From Cognatishimia activa (GTDB lineage Bacteria > Pseudomonadota > Alphaproteobacteria > Rhodobacterales > Rhodobacteraceae), in contig NZ_CYTO01000024.1 of assembly GCF_001458335.1 (NCBI RefSeq), positions 424,944 to 488,943 of the forward strand: 64,000 nucleotides of DNA. The letters run 5' to 3'. This document shows, piece after piece, positions 1-8,767 of this stretch (positions within the stretch are counted from its first letter, which is position 1; the number at the start of each line of letters is the position of its first letter). Below the pieces are notes generated by a model that searched no databases, was not told the origin of the DNA, and saw only the letters and a program-made list of their open reading frames with translations. A program made the position numbers and the translations under genes.

Positions 1-1
1 T

Positions 2-556
2 GATGTGGAAGCAGAAGATGCATTAAATGAGTTGCTTGGGATTTCTGCACAGCTTGAAGGGCTCTCTGCAAAAGCATCGTTCCGGTTTGGTGCCACAAAG
101 GCATATAAAGCGATCGTTGATCAGCGCATCGATGTGCTGCGTGAAGAACGGTGCGAGTCGCGACAGACCTTTGCGGAATTCATGATGCGCCGCTATGAGC
201 CTGCGATGCGGACCGTAGGGTCCACAGATGCGCGGCTGCAATCCCTTGCTGATCGTGCAATGCGGGCAGGGGAGTTGTTGCGGACCAAGGTTGACGTCGC
301 TCGTTCGGCCCAGAACCAGAAGCTTTTGGAAAGCATGGACCGCCGTTCGGATATGGCGTTGCGCTTGCAAGAAACGGTCGAGGGTCTGTCCGTCGTGGCA
401 ATCAGTTACTACGCGGTCTCTTTGGCGGGCTACCTGTTCTATCCACTCACCGAAACCGTGGGGATTTCCAAGGGTATGCTCCTTGCGATGCTGACCCTGC
501 CTGTTGTCGGGGCAGTTTGGTACATGGTGCGCAAAATCAGGGCTCGGATGCACTAG
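2..556 (+). CDS. DUF3422 family protein, C-terminal part (5' end outside window)
   Basis: The reading frame is open from the left edge, so only about the last 184 residues are visible. The visible part is mostly helical and charged, followed near the C-terminus by two hydrophobic stretches (around VAISYYAVSLAGYLFY and MLLAMLTLPVVGAVWYM), which fit two membrane helices that anchor a cytoplasmic domain. The ISYYAVSLAGYL stretch is typical of the DUF3422 family, a conserved proteobacterial membrane protein of unknown function. It ends 58 bases before argE on the same strand. The family call is recognition from memory. Confidence 0.7.
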   Translation, partial: DVEAEDALNELLGISAQLEGLSAKASFRFGATKAYKAIVDQRIDVLREERCESRQTFAEFMMRRYEPAMRTVGSTDARLQSLADRAMRAGELLRTKVDVARSAQNQKLLESMDRRSDMALRLQETVEGLSVVAISYYAVSLAGYLFYPLTETVGISKGMLLAMLTLPVVGAVWYMVRKIRARMH

Positions 557-614
557 CACCTCTTGGATTGCCTCGGTCTCAGCACTAGAGTCCCGAGTAA
601 GCATGAGGTGTCCC

Positions 615-1787
615 ATGACGCAAATGGCAACGCGCCTGTCTCCACGCGAGCTATTGGAAAAGCTGGTGAGCTTTCCGACGGTCAGTTCCGAAAGCAATCT
701 GCCTTTGGTCGATTGGCTGGAAGGCTATCTGGAAGGCCATGGGATCAAGGCACAGCGCCACTACGACCCTACCGGTAAGAAAGCCGCATTGTTTGCCCAT
801 GTTGGTCCTGAGGTCGATGGCGGTGTGGTTTTGTCAGGACACACAGATGTGGTGCCCGTCGTTGGCCAGCCTTGGGACACGGATCCCTTTGTTCTGACAG
901 AGAAAAATGGACGGCTTTACGGGCGTGGATCCTGCGACATGAAAGGCTTTGACGCTTTGGCAATCTGGGCATTAGTCGAAGCACAATATGCGGGCATCAC
1001 GAGGCCCTTACAGTTGGCACTCAGCTATGACGAAGAAATCGGCTGCGTTGGGGCACCGGCCATGATTGCGGCCATGGGTGATGCACTACCAAAAGCCAGC
1101 GCGGTCATCGTTGGCGAACCCTCCATGATGAAAGCGGTCACGGGTCACAAGGGTACAGCGTCTTATAAGGTCCATTTGAAGGGGCACGAGGTGCATTCGT
1201 CGATGCTGCACAAGGGGGTCAGCGCCATCATGTCCGGGGCCAAGCTGATTGAATGGGCCAATATGAAGAACGCGGAAGGCCAGGCCGCGGAGCCCCGCGA
1301 TGTTGACGCCGTTTTTGATCCCCCGTTTACCACTGTTCATGTGGGCATGATCGAAGGCGGCAATGCCCATAATATCACCGCCAAGGATTGCCGGTTCGAG
1401 CTGGATTTCCGCACCGTGCCCGGAGATGACATGAACGCTTGGAAAGAAGCATTTCTGCAGCGTGTGGCCGAGGTGGAAGCAGAAATGCAGGCGATTGTGC
1501 CGAGCACGGGAATCGACCTGGTAGAAGGGTTTAACGTGCCCGCATTGGTGCCTGAGATCGATGGTGAAGCGGAAGCGCTGGCACGCCGTTTGACCGGTGA
1601 CAATTCATCGAACGTGGTCAGCTACGCCACTGAAGGCGGCCAGTTCCAAGACGCGGGCTATTCTGTCGTCGTCTGCGGCCCCGGCGACATTGCTCAAGCC
1701 CATCAACCTAATGAATACCTAGAGATTTCCCAGCTTGTGGCCGGGCAGTCGTTCATGCAAAACCTTTTGAAAGAGCTCTGCCAATAG
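615..1787 (+). CDS. argE: Acetylornithine deacetylase (M20 family)
   Basis: ArgE hydrolyses N-acetyl-L-ornithine to ornithine and acetate in arginine biosynthesis, in the cytoplasm. The protein is 390 residues and shows M20 metallopeptidase signatures: SGHTDVVPV with a zinc-ligand His, GRGSCDMKG with the bridging Asp, the acidic pair in YDEEIGC, and a late His in QAHQPNEY. A frame opening at 504 is longer, but the ATG at 615 has GAGG six bases upstream and gives the usual family length; 603 is an in-frame alternative. A second M20 hydrolase follows 19 bases downstream, probably in the same transcript. Confidence 0.85.
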   Translation: MTQMATRLSPRELLEKLVSFPTVSSESNLPLVDWLEGYLEGHGIKAQRHYDPTGKKAALFAHVGPEVDGGVVLSGHTDVVPVVGQPWDTDPFVLTEKNGRLYGRGSCDMKGFDALAIWALVEAQYAGITRPLQLALSYDEEIGCVGAPAMIAAMGDALPKASAVIVGEPSMMKAVTGHKGTASYKVHLKGHEVHSSMLHKGVSAIMSGAKLIEWANMKNAEGQAAEPRDVDAVFDPPFTTVHVGMIEGGNAHNITAKDCRFELDFRTVPGDDMNAWKEAFLQRVAEVEAEMQAIVPSTGIDLVEGFNVPALVPEIDGEAEALARRLTGDNSSNVVSYATEGGQFQDAGYSVVVCGPGDIAQAHQPNEYLEISQLVAGQSFMQNLLKELCQ

Positions 1788-1806
1788 GCACGATCAGGAG
1801 ACCCTC

Positions 1807-2973
1807 ATGCCCATCAAAAACCGTTTTGCCGAGCTTCTGCCGGAAATCACTGCGTGGCGGCAGGACATTCACGCCCATCCTGAGATTCTGTTTGAAACGC
1901 ACCGCACCGCTGCGTTGGTTGCTGAGAAGCTCAAAGAATTTGAATGTGACGAGGTGGTCACGGGGATTGGTCGCACCGGCGTTGTGGGGGTCATCAAAGG
2001 CCGAGAAAGCGGTTCTGGAAAGGTGGTGGGCTTGCGCGCCGATATGGACGCGCTGCCAATCCATGAAGAAACGGGTCTTGCCTATGCGTCCAAAACTGAA
2101 GGCGCGATGCATGCTTGTGGACATGATGGGCATACCGCTATGCTTTTGGGGGCTGCGAAATACCTTTCAGAAACCCGCAACTTTGATGGCACCGTGGTGG
2201 TCATCTTTCAGCCCGCGGAAGAGGGCGGCGGCGGCGGTCGCGAGATGTGCGAAGACGGCATGATGGAGCGGTTTGGCATCCAAGAAGTCTATGGCATGCA
2301 CAATTGGCCGGGCCAGCCCGCGGGGCAGTTTGCAATCCGGCCGGGTGCATTCTTTGCAGCGACAGATCTCTTTGAAATCAAATTGATAGGGAAGGGAGCT
2401 CATGCGGCTAAACCGCATGAAGGCATTGATCCAACCGTTATGGCAAGCCACGTGGTTCTTGCCTTACAGACCATCGCCAGCCGCAATGCGGACCCAGTAG
2501 ATCAATTGGTTGTTTCTGTGACGTCTTTTGAGACTAGCTCCAACGCGTTCAACGTGATCCCTCAAAGTGTGACCATCAAGGGCACCGTGCGCACTATGAG
2601 CAACGAGATGCGCGCATTGGCCGAAGAGCGCATCAAAGCAATCTGCACGCTGCAATGTGAGAGCTTCGGAGGCGAGGCCGATATCAACTATATGCGCGGG
2701 TATCCCGTGATGGTGAACCATGAGGCGGAAACGGGCTTTGCTGCGGATGTTGCGCGATCAGTGTCAGGCCAATGCGATGATGCGCCTTTGGTCATGGGGG
2801 CCGAGGATTTCGCTTACATGCTAGAAGAGCGTCCGGGCGCCTATATTTTGGTGGGCAATGGGGACACCGCCAATGTACACCATCCGAAATACAATTTCAG
2901 CGACGAGATCATTCCGGCGGGATGTTCTTGGTGGGCTGAAATGGCGGAGCAGCGGATGCCTTTGAAAGGGTGA
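1807..2973 (+). CDS. M20 aminoacylase / amidohydrolase (hippurate hydrolase-like)
   Basis: This 388-residue protein belongs to the M20D amidohydrolases (HipO, IAA-amino-acid hydrolases, N-acyl-amino-acid deacylases). Visible motifs are LRADMDALPI, the metal-site HACGHDGHTA, the acidic QPAEEGGGG, the dimerisation-domain KGAHAAKPHEG and a late metal-ligand region (HHPKYNF). These enzymes cleave N-acylated amino acids in the cytoplasm; the substrate cannot be told from sequence. It sits directly after argE with AGGAG upstream of its ATG. The two are different M20 branches, so this is not a recent duplication. Confidence 0.8.
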   Translation: MPIKNRFAELLPEITAWRQDIHAHPEILFETHRTAALVAEKLKEFECDEVVTGIGRTGVVGVIKGRESGSGKVVGLRADMDALPIHEETGLAYASKTEGAMHACGHDGHTAMLLGAAKYLSETRNFDGTVVVIFQPAEEGGGGGREMCEDGMMERFGIQEVYGMHNWPGQPAGQFAIRPGAFFAATDLFEIKLIGKGAHAAKPHEGIDPTVMASHVVLALQTIASRNADPVDQLVVSVTSFETSSNAFNVIPQSVTIKGTVRTMSNEMRALAEERIKAICTLQCESFGGEADINYMRGYPVMVNHEAETGFAADVARSVSGQCDDAPLVMGAEDFAYMLEERPGAYILVGNGDTANVHHPKYNFSDEIIPAGCSWWAEMAEQRMPLKG

Positions 2974-3065
2974 TGGTCAATTCTTGGTTTTGATCCTACG
3001 GCCATTTTGACCACGTTGCAGCGAATGGTGGTTTTAAACCTGAAGGAGGACCACCTGCCGCCTAG

Positions 3066-3079
3066 CCCTCAATAGAGGG
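3066..3079. other. Small hairpin in the gap upstream of plcP
   Basis: CCCTC-AATA-GAGGG makes a perfect 5-bp stem with a 4-base loop. No T-tract follows, so it is not an obvious intrinsic terminator. A second possible stem lies just upstream (GGTGGT at 3027-3032 with ACCACC at 3050-3055). The 288-base gap 2974-3261 holds these structures, a 10-bp palindrome (ATTGGCCAAT, 3114-3123) and the Pho-box-like element, and no convincing gene. Confidence 0.35.
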
Positions 3080-3199
3080 ATGTGCACAGGAGCCTATCTT
3101 TCTGGTATTGGTAATTGGCCAATATGTTTCATTCGTCACATTGAAGAGACCGCGTTCAACCCAAAAAGATGGCATCACCAAGCGTGCACATCTGTGCAG

Positions 3200-3217
3200 G
3201 TGTCATGAAACCGACAC
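3200..3217 (+). promoter_or_regulatory. Candidate Pho box (PhoB site) upstream of the plcP cluster
   Basis: GTGTCAT-gaaa-CCGACAC is two 7-base half-sites separated by 4 bases, the 11-base period of PhoB sites. Against CTGTCAT/CTGTCAC the halves match at 6/7 and 5/7. It ends 44 bases before the plcP start, a reasonable place for an activator site. The second half is degenerate, so this is a candidate only. Confidence 0.45.
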
Positions 3218-3261
3218 AAGATATTGCGATTACCCGGTAGAACTCGACCGGAGTCGTAGGT

Positions 3262-4089
3262 ATGTCAGATCGTTATTCGAACCGAAAACAAATTGAGCAT
3301 CACCGGACACTGTTTGTCTCCGATCTTCACTTAGGAGCCCGGTGTAGCGAAGCTCAGGATATCCTAGATTTTCTCAAGAGCTGTCGAGCGGAGACTGTCT
3401 ACCTTGTCGGCGACATTTTTGACTTGTGGCATGTTGGCAAAGTGCATTGGAGCAGCGTTCACAACGAGATTGTTGCCGAACTTAACCGTTTCTCAAATGA
3501 CGGAGCGCGGCTGATCTATCTGGTCGGCAACCATGATCGGCTCGCGGAAGATACCGTTCGAAAATACCTGCCTGAAGCCGAGTTTTGCGAGACCGTTTTA
3601 CACGAGGCTGCGGACAATAAGACCTATTTGGTTCTACACGGAGACCAGGCGGATCGACGTTTTTTACGCTGGCACGTCATGACTTTGCTTGGAAGCCGAC
3701 TAGATGCGTTTCTGCGAGGATTGGATAACAGGATCACACGTGGTCGAGACAATTCTCAGAAGAAAGTTTTTAAGCGGCTGATTGATCTTTTCAATGGAAT
3801 GATGGCCATGGGGGAACGCTTTGAAACCCTTTTGATTGCGACAGCAAAAGAAGCCGGCGCAAACGGGGTTATCTGCGGACATTCCCATCGGCCAGTGGTT
3901 CGCAGGCATGGCGACATGACCTACGCGAATTGCGGAGATTGGGTGGATAGCCTTACGGCTCTGACCGAAGATCAAAACGGACGCATTGAGCTGTATCGGT
4001 GGCGCTCTGAACCTGCGGGATCGCAAGACGCTCCTTCATCAGAACCATTTAGGCCCGCGTTCGGCAACGGACAGCGCCAAGGGGCATAA
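3262..4089 (+). CDS. plcP: PlcP-type metallophosphoesterase (phospholipase C; LpxH-like fold)
   Basis: A 275-residue calcineurin-like phosphoesterase with the full metal-binding set: DLH (21-23), GDIFD (50-54), GNHD (89-92), HGD (126-128) and GHSH (206-209). The family is often annotated as UDP-2,3-diacylglucosamine pyrophosphatase (LpxH). In alphaproteobacteria, members next to a glycosyltransferase gene are the phospholipase C PlcP, which removes phospholipid head groups under phosphate starvation to yield diacylglycerol for glycolipid synthesis. The glycosyltransferase two genes on and the Pho-box-like element upstream favour PlcP. Genuine LpxH is the main alternative. Sampled GC in the cluster (42-53%) is below that of its neighbours. 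Confidence 0.65.
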   Translation: MSDRYSNRKQIEHHRTLFVSDLHLGARCSEAQDILDFLKSCRAETVYLVGDIFDLWHVGKVHWSSVHNEIVAELNRFSNDGARLIYLVGNHDRLAEDTVRKYLPEAEFCETVLHEAADNKTYLVLHGDQADRRFLRWHVMTLLGSRLDAFLRGLDNRITRGRDNSQKKVFKRLIDLFNGMMAMGERFETLLIATAKEAGANGVICGHSHRPVVRRHGDMTYANCGDWVDSLTALTEDQNGRIELYRWRSEPAGSQDAPSSEPFRPAFGNGQRQGA

Positions 4090-4093
4090 GGCA

Positions 4094-5179
4094 ATGTGGG
4101 TGCCACCCGAACAAAAGAAGATCCGGGTTCTGGGAATAGTCACTAAGTGCCTCCTCCTGCCGGTCATTCTGATGATCCTTCTCATTCATCGCCTGGCGTT
4201 CATCATCGACGTCATCTTATTTCCGCGCCTCAAGCATGTAGAAGTAAGTAAGCCACTTTTCATTGTCGGTCTGCCGCGGAGCGGAACGACAACAGTGCAT
4301 CGCATGATGGCCAGCCATTCAGAGCGGTTTACGTCCATGCCGTTATGGGAGCTGATTTTTGCCCCCGCCCTTTGCCAAAAATACCTGTTTAGCGGCGCTT
4401 CTAAAATTGACGCAGCTTTGGGTGGTCCAGTGCAGAAAATTCTAAATTGGGCGCAGGATCGTCTCATATCCAGTTTTGACGATATCCACCCAACGCGCCT
4501 GACTGACCCGGAAGAGGACTATTTGGGTTTGCTTCCCTTTGACGGCTGCTTTTTGCGCTTTCTCGTCTTTCCATACGCGAAAAACACTTGGGCGATCGGT
4601 GATTTCTCGTCGCTGCCCCTTGCAAAAAAACAGAGGCTCTTAAACGCCTATCGAGGCCTTGTGAAACGTCACCTGGCCTTTCGTGGTGAAGAGTTCCGGC
4701 TCCTTTCAAAAAACCCAAGTTTCACCACATGGGTGTCTGACTTGGCAGAGGAATTTCCCGATGCGGAGTTTATCGGAACACATCGCGATCTTGCAAAGGT
4801 CGTTCCATCTCAGCTGAGTTCAATCGATGGGGGGCTCAGATTTTTTGGCTGCACTGCTAAAGATCCGTGGATCATTGCTCAATTCTCAGAGCTTTTGGCG
4901 GATTATCAGGAACGCCTAACGGCGTATAAGCATTACCTTGGCCTGCGTTACGCTGATGTGGATTTTCAATTGCTTGTCAGCTCGCCTGAGAAGGTCATCG
5001 AAGACATTTATCAACAACTTCAAATTCCGCCTCGGAACGAAGAAGACGCGACGCACCTGCATCAACTGCTCTTGGCATCACGTTCTTACAAATCGAAACA
5101 TGCCTATTCTCTGAACGAGTTTGGGTTGCAACCTACTGACCTTGGGCGCGGTTCTGCCACCTGCCCCTCGAAAGGTTGA
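4094..5179 (+). CDS. Sulfotransferase family protein with N-terminal membrane segment
   Basis: A 361-residue protein starting at the ATG that follows the plcP stop by four bases, with AAGG overlapping that junction. Residues 10-45 form a hydrophobic N-terminal segment, probably a membrane anchor. Next comes the PAPS-binding loop GLPRSGTTTVHR (59-70), which defines the Sulfotransfer_3 group, and a later 3'-phosphate-binding region (FIGTHRDLAKVVPSQLS). These enzymes move sulfate from PAPS to a hydroxyl group, often on sugars or lipids. Its place between a lipase and a lipid-type glycosyltransferase suggests a lipid or glycolipid acceptor; that is inference. It probably overlaps the next gene at their junction. 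Confidence 0.7.
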   Translation: MWVPPEQKKIRVLGIVTKCLLLPVILMILLIHRLAFIIDVILFPRLKHVEVSKPLFIVGLPRSGTTTVHRMMASHSERFTSMPLWELIFAPALCQKYLFSGASKIDAALGGPVQKILNWAQDRLISSFDDIHPTRLTDPEEDYLGLLPFDGCFLRFLVFPYAKNTWAIGDFSSLPLAKKQRLLNAYRGLVKRHLAFRGEEFRLLSKNPSFTTWVSDLAEEFPDAEFIGTHRDLAKVVPSQLSSIDGGLRFFGCTAKDPWIIAQFSELLADYQERLTAYKHYLGLRYADVDFQLLVSSPEKVIEDIYQQLQIPPRNEEDATHLHQLLLASRSYKSKHAYSLNEFGLQPTDLGRGSATCPSKG

Positions 5180-5190
5180 ATGAGCCAGCT

Positions 5191-6393
5191 ATGAACATTC
5201 AAACACCCACACCCAAGATAAGTCGATCCTTTAAAGCGCGCGATGCATCGCAAAGAGCTGCAACGGTGGTTGACTTTGTTAACCACCTAAGTGACGTATC
5301 AAACCTGCGGGTCGCGGTTGTTTCAGATGCGATTTCTGGGCGCAATGGTGTTGGGACATTTTATCAAGATCTGCTGGCACAGATTGAGCCGGTCGTTGAC
5401 GAGATCGCGTTGATTTCCCCGAGTAGACTGCCTGATCACACACTGGAACGGTTTGCTTTGCCAATGCCGGGTGACAAAACTCAGAGACTTGCTTGGCCAA
5501 GCCGGAAAGAAATCCAGAAGCGTCTGGATCAAGTGCAACCAACTTTGATTGTTGTGCCGTCCCTTGGACCATTTACGTTTTTTGCAGTTGCTTATGCTCG
5601 CAAGCGGCAGATCCCTTTGGTCGTGGTGAACCACACCGACTTTGATCATATTTTGTCGATCTATTGGCCCAAACTGATCGCAAAACCACTGCGCATGGCT
5701 CTTGATCTGGTGAACCGATGGCTCTGCAAACAAGCGGTTGCCGTTGGTGTCATGCATGATGGTGCGGGAGAGGCTGCAAAGCGGATCGGAGCACGCAATG
5801 TGCGGGTGATGGCGACCCCGCTGAGTCAGTCGTTTCTGTCCAAACCCATTCAACCGCTTGAAGAACGTGCAACGCGCGCAATCTTTGTCGGGCGTTTGGC
5901 CAAAGAAAAGGGCATCGCGGATCTCTTGACGACAGCGCGCATGTCACCCAACACGCATTTTACGATTGTTGGCGACGGCCCTTTACGGGAGGATGTCGAA
6001 ACCGCGGCAGAGTCTTGCGAAAACTTAACCTATCGAGGTTGGCTGCCCAGATCAGGTGTTCTGGAAGAAGTCGACTCCGCTGATGTTTTGATCCTGCCTT
6101 CTGCCTATGAAACCTTTGGCACTGTTGCGCTTGAAGCCTTGGCGCGTGAGCGATACGTGATTGCAAGTTCTGGCTGCGGGATTGCCGAGTGGCCAGCGCT
6201 GGCAAAAGGGATTTTTGTTGTTCCGGAGAATGGCAGCTTGCCCAAAGTCCTGCAGGATATGCAAATTATGCCTGCGGCCGAGCGGTTACAAAAAGCACGC
6301 CAAAGCTGGGATGCGGTGCAGGACTTCAACAGTCAAGCGGTCGATGAATGGCTGGAACTGTTCCAAGATGCAGCGCGTTCATATGATCGCTGA
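5191..6393 (+). CDS. Glycosyltransferase family 4 (Agt-like diacylglycerol glycosyltransferase candidate)
   Basis: A 400-residue GT-B glycosyltransferase. The N-terminal domain begins at VAVVSDAISGRNGVGTF (about 41-57), and the C-terminal nucleotide-sugar domain has FVGRLAKEKGI and the E-x7-E motif in PSAYETFGTVALEALA. PlcP-linked glycosyltransferases (Agt) make glucosyl- or glucuronosyl-diacylglycerol from the diacylglycerol released by PlcP, and the context supports that role here. The ATG at 5191 is chosen; a TTG at 5176 would overlap the sulfotransferase and sits too close to the AAAGG at 5171-5175. The sugar donor cannot be read from sequence. Confidence 0.7.
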   Translation: MNIQTPTPKISRSFKARDASQRAATVVDFVNHLSDVSNLRVAVVSDAISGRNGVGTFYQDLLAQIEPVVDEIALISPSRLPDHTLERFALPMPGDKTQRLAWPSRKEIQKRLDQVQPTLIVVPSLGPFTFFAVAYARKRQIPLVVVNHTDFDHILSIYWPKLIAKPLRMALDLVNRWLCKQAVAVGVMHDGAGEAAKRIGARNVRVMATPLSQSFLSKPIQPLEERATRAIFVGRLAKEKGIADLLTTARMSPNTHFTIVGDGPLREDVETAAESCENLTYRGWLPRSGVLEEVDSADVLILPSAYETFGTVALEALARERYVIASSGCGIAEWPALAKGIFVVPENGSLPKVLQDMQIMPAAERLQKARQSWDAVQDFNSQAVDEWLELFQDAARSYDR

Positions 6394-6408
6394 CGCGCGG
6401 GAAACTCT

Positions 6409-7134
6409 ATGAAAACGCTTGTCTCAATCCACGATGTGATGCCCGATACGATGGGCGAAGTGGCCGAGCAGCTGCAGATTTGCCGTCACCTTGGTGTTGA
6501 AAAGGTGACTTTACTTGTGGTGCCGGGTCTAAGCTGGTCATCGTCGCAAATTGAACAGATCCGCCAATGGCAGGAAGAAGGGTATGAGCTTGCGGCGCAC
6601 GGCTGGCATCATAAATGTGAGACCATTTCGACTTTGAAGCATCAACTGCACAGCGTCCTGCTATCGCGTGATGTTGCGGAACATCTCTGCTTGACGTCCG
6701 GTGAGATCGCAAAGCTAATGATACGCTCTGGGAACTGGTTTGAAGACAACGGTTTTAATCGGCCCGAACTTTACGTACCACCCGCATGGGCGCTTGGAGA
6801 GATCACCGAAAAGGCTTTGGCCGAAACTGGGTTCCGTATGGTCGAAACGCTGAGAGGTGTGCGTTTTCCTCAGAGCGGCGAACGTGTGTCTCTGCCCTTA
6901 GTTGGGTTTGAAGCGGATACCGCGGTACGCGCATTGGCACTAACTGTGTTCAACGGTTTTTCAACGCGCGCATCAAACAACCGGCTGCTTCGGGTGTCAC
7001 TCCACCCACATGACCATAAACTAAGGCTGCAGAATAACCTTCGAACGATCTTGAGAAACAGCGATGAGAGTTTCGACTATGCGTCCCTTTGGGTTGGATG
7101 CGATCTGCGAAAGCCGTATGCCGCCACAAGTTAG
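6409..7134 (+). CDS. Polysaccharide deacetylase-like protein (DUF2334-type)
   Basis: A 241-residue protein with the NodB-fold pattern of a polysaccharide deacetylase: SIHDVMP (6-12) with the metal/catalytic Asp, AAHGWHH (62-68) supplying metal-ligand histidines, YVPPAW (122-127) and SLHPHD (197-202). There is no signal peptide, so a cytoplasmic site is likely. It follows the glycosyltransferase by 15 bases and is the last gene of the cluster. Deacetylation of a glycolipid or of an N-acetylated sugar precursor is possible, but nothing in the sequence shows the substrate. No clear terminator follows in 7135-7271. Confidence 0.65.
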   Translation: MKTLVSIHDVMPDTMGEVAEQLQICRHLGVEKVTLLVVPGLSWSSSQIEQIRQWQEEGYELAAHGWHHKCETISTLKHQLHSVLLSRDVAEHLCLTSGEIAKLMIRSGNWFEDNGFNRPELYVPPAWALGEITEKALAETGFRMVETLRGVRFPQSGERVSLPLVGFEADTAVRALALTVFNGFSTRASNNRLLRVSLHPHDHKLRLQNNLRTILRNSDESFDYASLWVGCDLRKPYAATS

Positions 7135-7271
7135 TCTTTGCTAAATTTAAGGACAGGGTTTGACGCGATAAAATCTCGGTCCGATGCAATACCGAACATA
7201 TGACCCATGCTTGGGGCGCCGAACTGACGAAACACTTTAAATATCAGACCTCAGCCTAAACCGGAGCGGAC

Positions 7272-8276
7272 TCAGCCCCCCGTATGGCTCATATGCCGGG
7301 ACATTTGGCCGCCCACGATCTGACGAGAATAATCAAAGTCATGCCCCTTCGGCTTGCGCCCAATGGCTTGGTGGATGGCCTCTTCCACCAATGTATCGCT
7401 TTCACTTGCGCGTAGCGGGGTTATCAGGTCGGCCATGTCTTCTTGACCAAGGCACATGTATAGCTCGCCCGTGCAGGTCAAACGCACGCGGTTGCAGCTT
7501 TCGCAGAAATTATGGGTGAGGGGCGTGATAAAGCCGATCTTTTGGCCGGTCTCTTCCAGTCGAACATACCGCGCCGGACCGCCGGTGCGTTCGGCGAGCT
7601 CCGTCATTGTGTAATGTTGCGCCAATTCACGGCGGAGATCTTTCAGGGACCAATACTGATCTAGCCGGTCTTCGTTGCCCAGATCGCCCATCGGCATGAC
7701 TTCGATCCAAGTCAGGTCCATGTCCCGCTCAGCGCACCATTTGGTGATGTCGAGCATTTCTGACTCGTTGAAACCTTTCAGCGCCACCGCGTTCAGTTTG
7801 ACGCGAATGCCAGCCTTCTGAGCCGCATCAATGCCGCGAAGGGTGCTTTCCAGTTTGCCCCAGCGGGTGATGGATTTGAACTTATCTGCGTCCAAAGTAT
7901 CCAGCGAGACATTCACACGACGCACACCGTAGCTGTACAGCTCATCGGCAAAACGGTGCAACTGGCTGCCATTGGTTGTCAGCGTTAGTTCTTTCAGCGT
8001 TCCCGCCTCAAGATGCCGCCCCATGGCTTTGAAGAAAGTCATGATATCGCGCCGCACCAAAGGCTCTCCGCCCGTGATGCGCAATTTCTCGACCCCAAGA
8101 CGCACGAAGGTGGAGCAGAGCCGGTCCAGCTCTTCCAGTGTCAGCAGGTCTTTCTTGGGCAGAAACGTCATGTCCTCAGACATGCAATAGGTGCAGCGAA
8201 AGTCGCATCGGTCTGTAACGGACACACGCAGATAGTCAATGCTGCGCTGGAAAGGGTCGATCAACTTGACTGTCAT
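7272..8276 (-). CDS. moaA: GTP 3',8-cyclase MoaA (molybdenum cofactor biosynthesis)
   Basis: A 334-residue radical-SAM enzyme that converts GTP to 3',8-cyclo-GTP, the first step of molybdopterin synthesis. The N-terminal 4Fe-4S site is C24-x3-C28-x2-C31 (CDFRCTYC), followed by the SAM-binding [11 protein letters not shown]. The C-terminal cluster motif is [18 protein letters not shown], and the chain ends in the Gly-Gly tail (SHTGG) that is needed for catalysis. Full length. It is a lone minus-strand gene between two plus-strand units. Confidence 0.95.
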   Translation of the reverse strand: MTVKLIDPFQRSIDYLRVSVTDRCDFRCTYCMSEDMTFLPKKDLLTLEELDRLCSTFVRLGVEKLRITGGEPLVRRDIMTFFKAMGRHLEAGTLKELTLTTNGSQLHRFADELYSYGVRRVNVSLDTLDADKFKSITRWGKLESTLRGIDAAQKAGIRVKLNAVALKGFNESEMLDITKWCAERDMDLTWIEVMPMGDLGNEDRLDQYWSLKDLRRELAQHYTMTELAERTGGPARYVRLEETGQKIGFITPLTHNFCESCNRVRLTCTGELYMCLGQEDMADLITPLRASESDTLVEEAIHQAIGRKPKGHDFDYSRQIVGGQMSRHMSHTGG

Positions 8277-8338
8277 GTGTAAGTTTTAGGAAGACGAGCG
8301 GCCTTCTACAAGGCCAATTGCGTCATGGGAGGTGAGTT

Positions 8339-8767
8339 TTGCGCGTAAATTTCCTGTGTCTTTGCGTAACTTGCATGGTTGCTGGCTGTGGCGATGGGTT
8401 TCTTTCTCAAGAACCAGATGATGCTGCGGTCGCGGCTGAAGTTGATGAGTTAGGGGAGGTGAGACCCGTTTTGCGCCCTAACGATGCATCGGTTGGTGCC
8501 GCCACCAGTGGCGGTGTTCCGCGCATTGGTGCTTTGGGAGAGACCGTCGCAACACTTGATGCCACCGAGCCTGGACGCTGGCTTAAGACTCCGTTGGTGC
8601 GCGTCGAACAATCCGGCGCCATCGTCTTTGGAGCGAAGCAATTGGCGGTACGGCTCATCCCAATCGATGGGCCAGAAACCGGTGGCAGTTTGATTTCGCT
8701 TGAGGCGATGCGCGCAATTGATGCGCCGCTGACGGGTTTCCCGAAATTGCAGGTCTTTGGCGGTTAG
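8339..8767 (+). CDS. Conserved lipoprotein, function unknown
   Basis: A 142-residue protein with a short signal peptide and a lipobox ending VAGC (Cys17), so it is probably a lipid-anchored envelope protein. The start is a TTG at 8339, supported by a strong GGGAGGTGAG ribosome-binding site just upstream; no in-frame ATG would keep the lipobox. The mature part is acidic at first and ends in a compact domain (KTPLVRVEQSG, IPIDGPETGGSLISLEAMRAI). I recall similar roseobacter proteins labelled D-galactarate dehydratase, which is not credible for a 142-residue lipoprotein. Its stop overlaps the convergent alkD stop. Confidence 0.65.
   Translation: MRVNFLCLCVTCMVAGCGDGFLSQEPDDAAVAAEVDELGEVRPVLRPNDASVGAATSGGVPRIGALGETVATLDATEPGRWLKTPLVRVEQSGAIVFGAKQLAVRLIPIDGPETGGSLISLEAMRAIDAPLTGFPKLQVFGG

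Noticed and set aside
23-697. Minus-strand frame of 224 codons across the DUF3422 and argE boundary
   Set aside because: It is antisense to two recognised genes and its product is low in hydrophobic core pattern and rich in His, Arg and Cys, as expected for a shadow frame.
3108-3296. Possible 62-residue gene in the plcP leader
   Set aside because: It overlaps the Pho-box-like site and the start of plcP, has no ribosome-binding site and no recognisable sequence.
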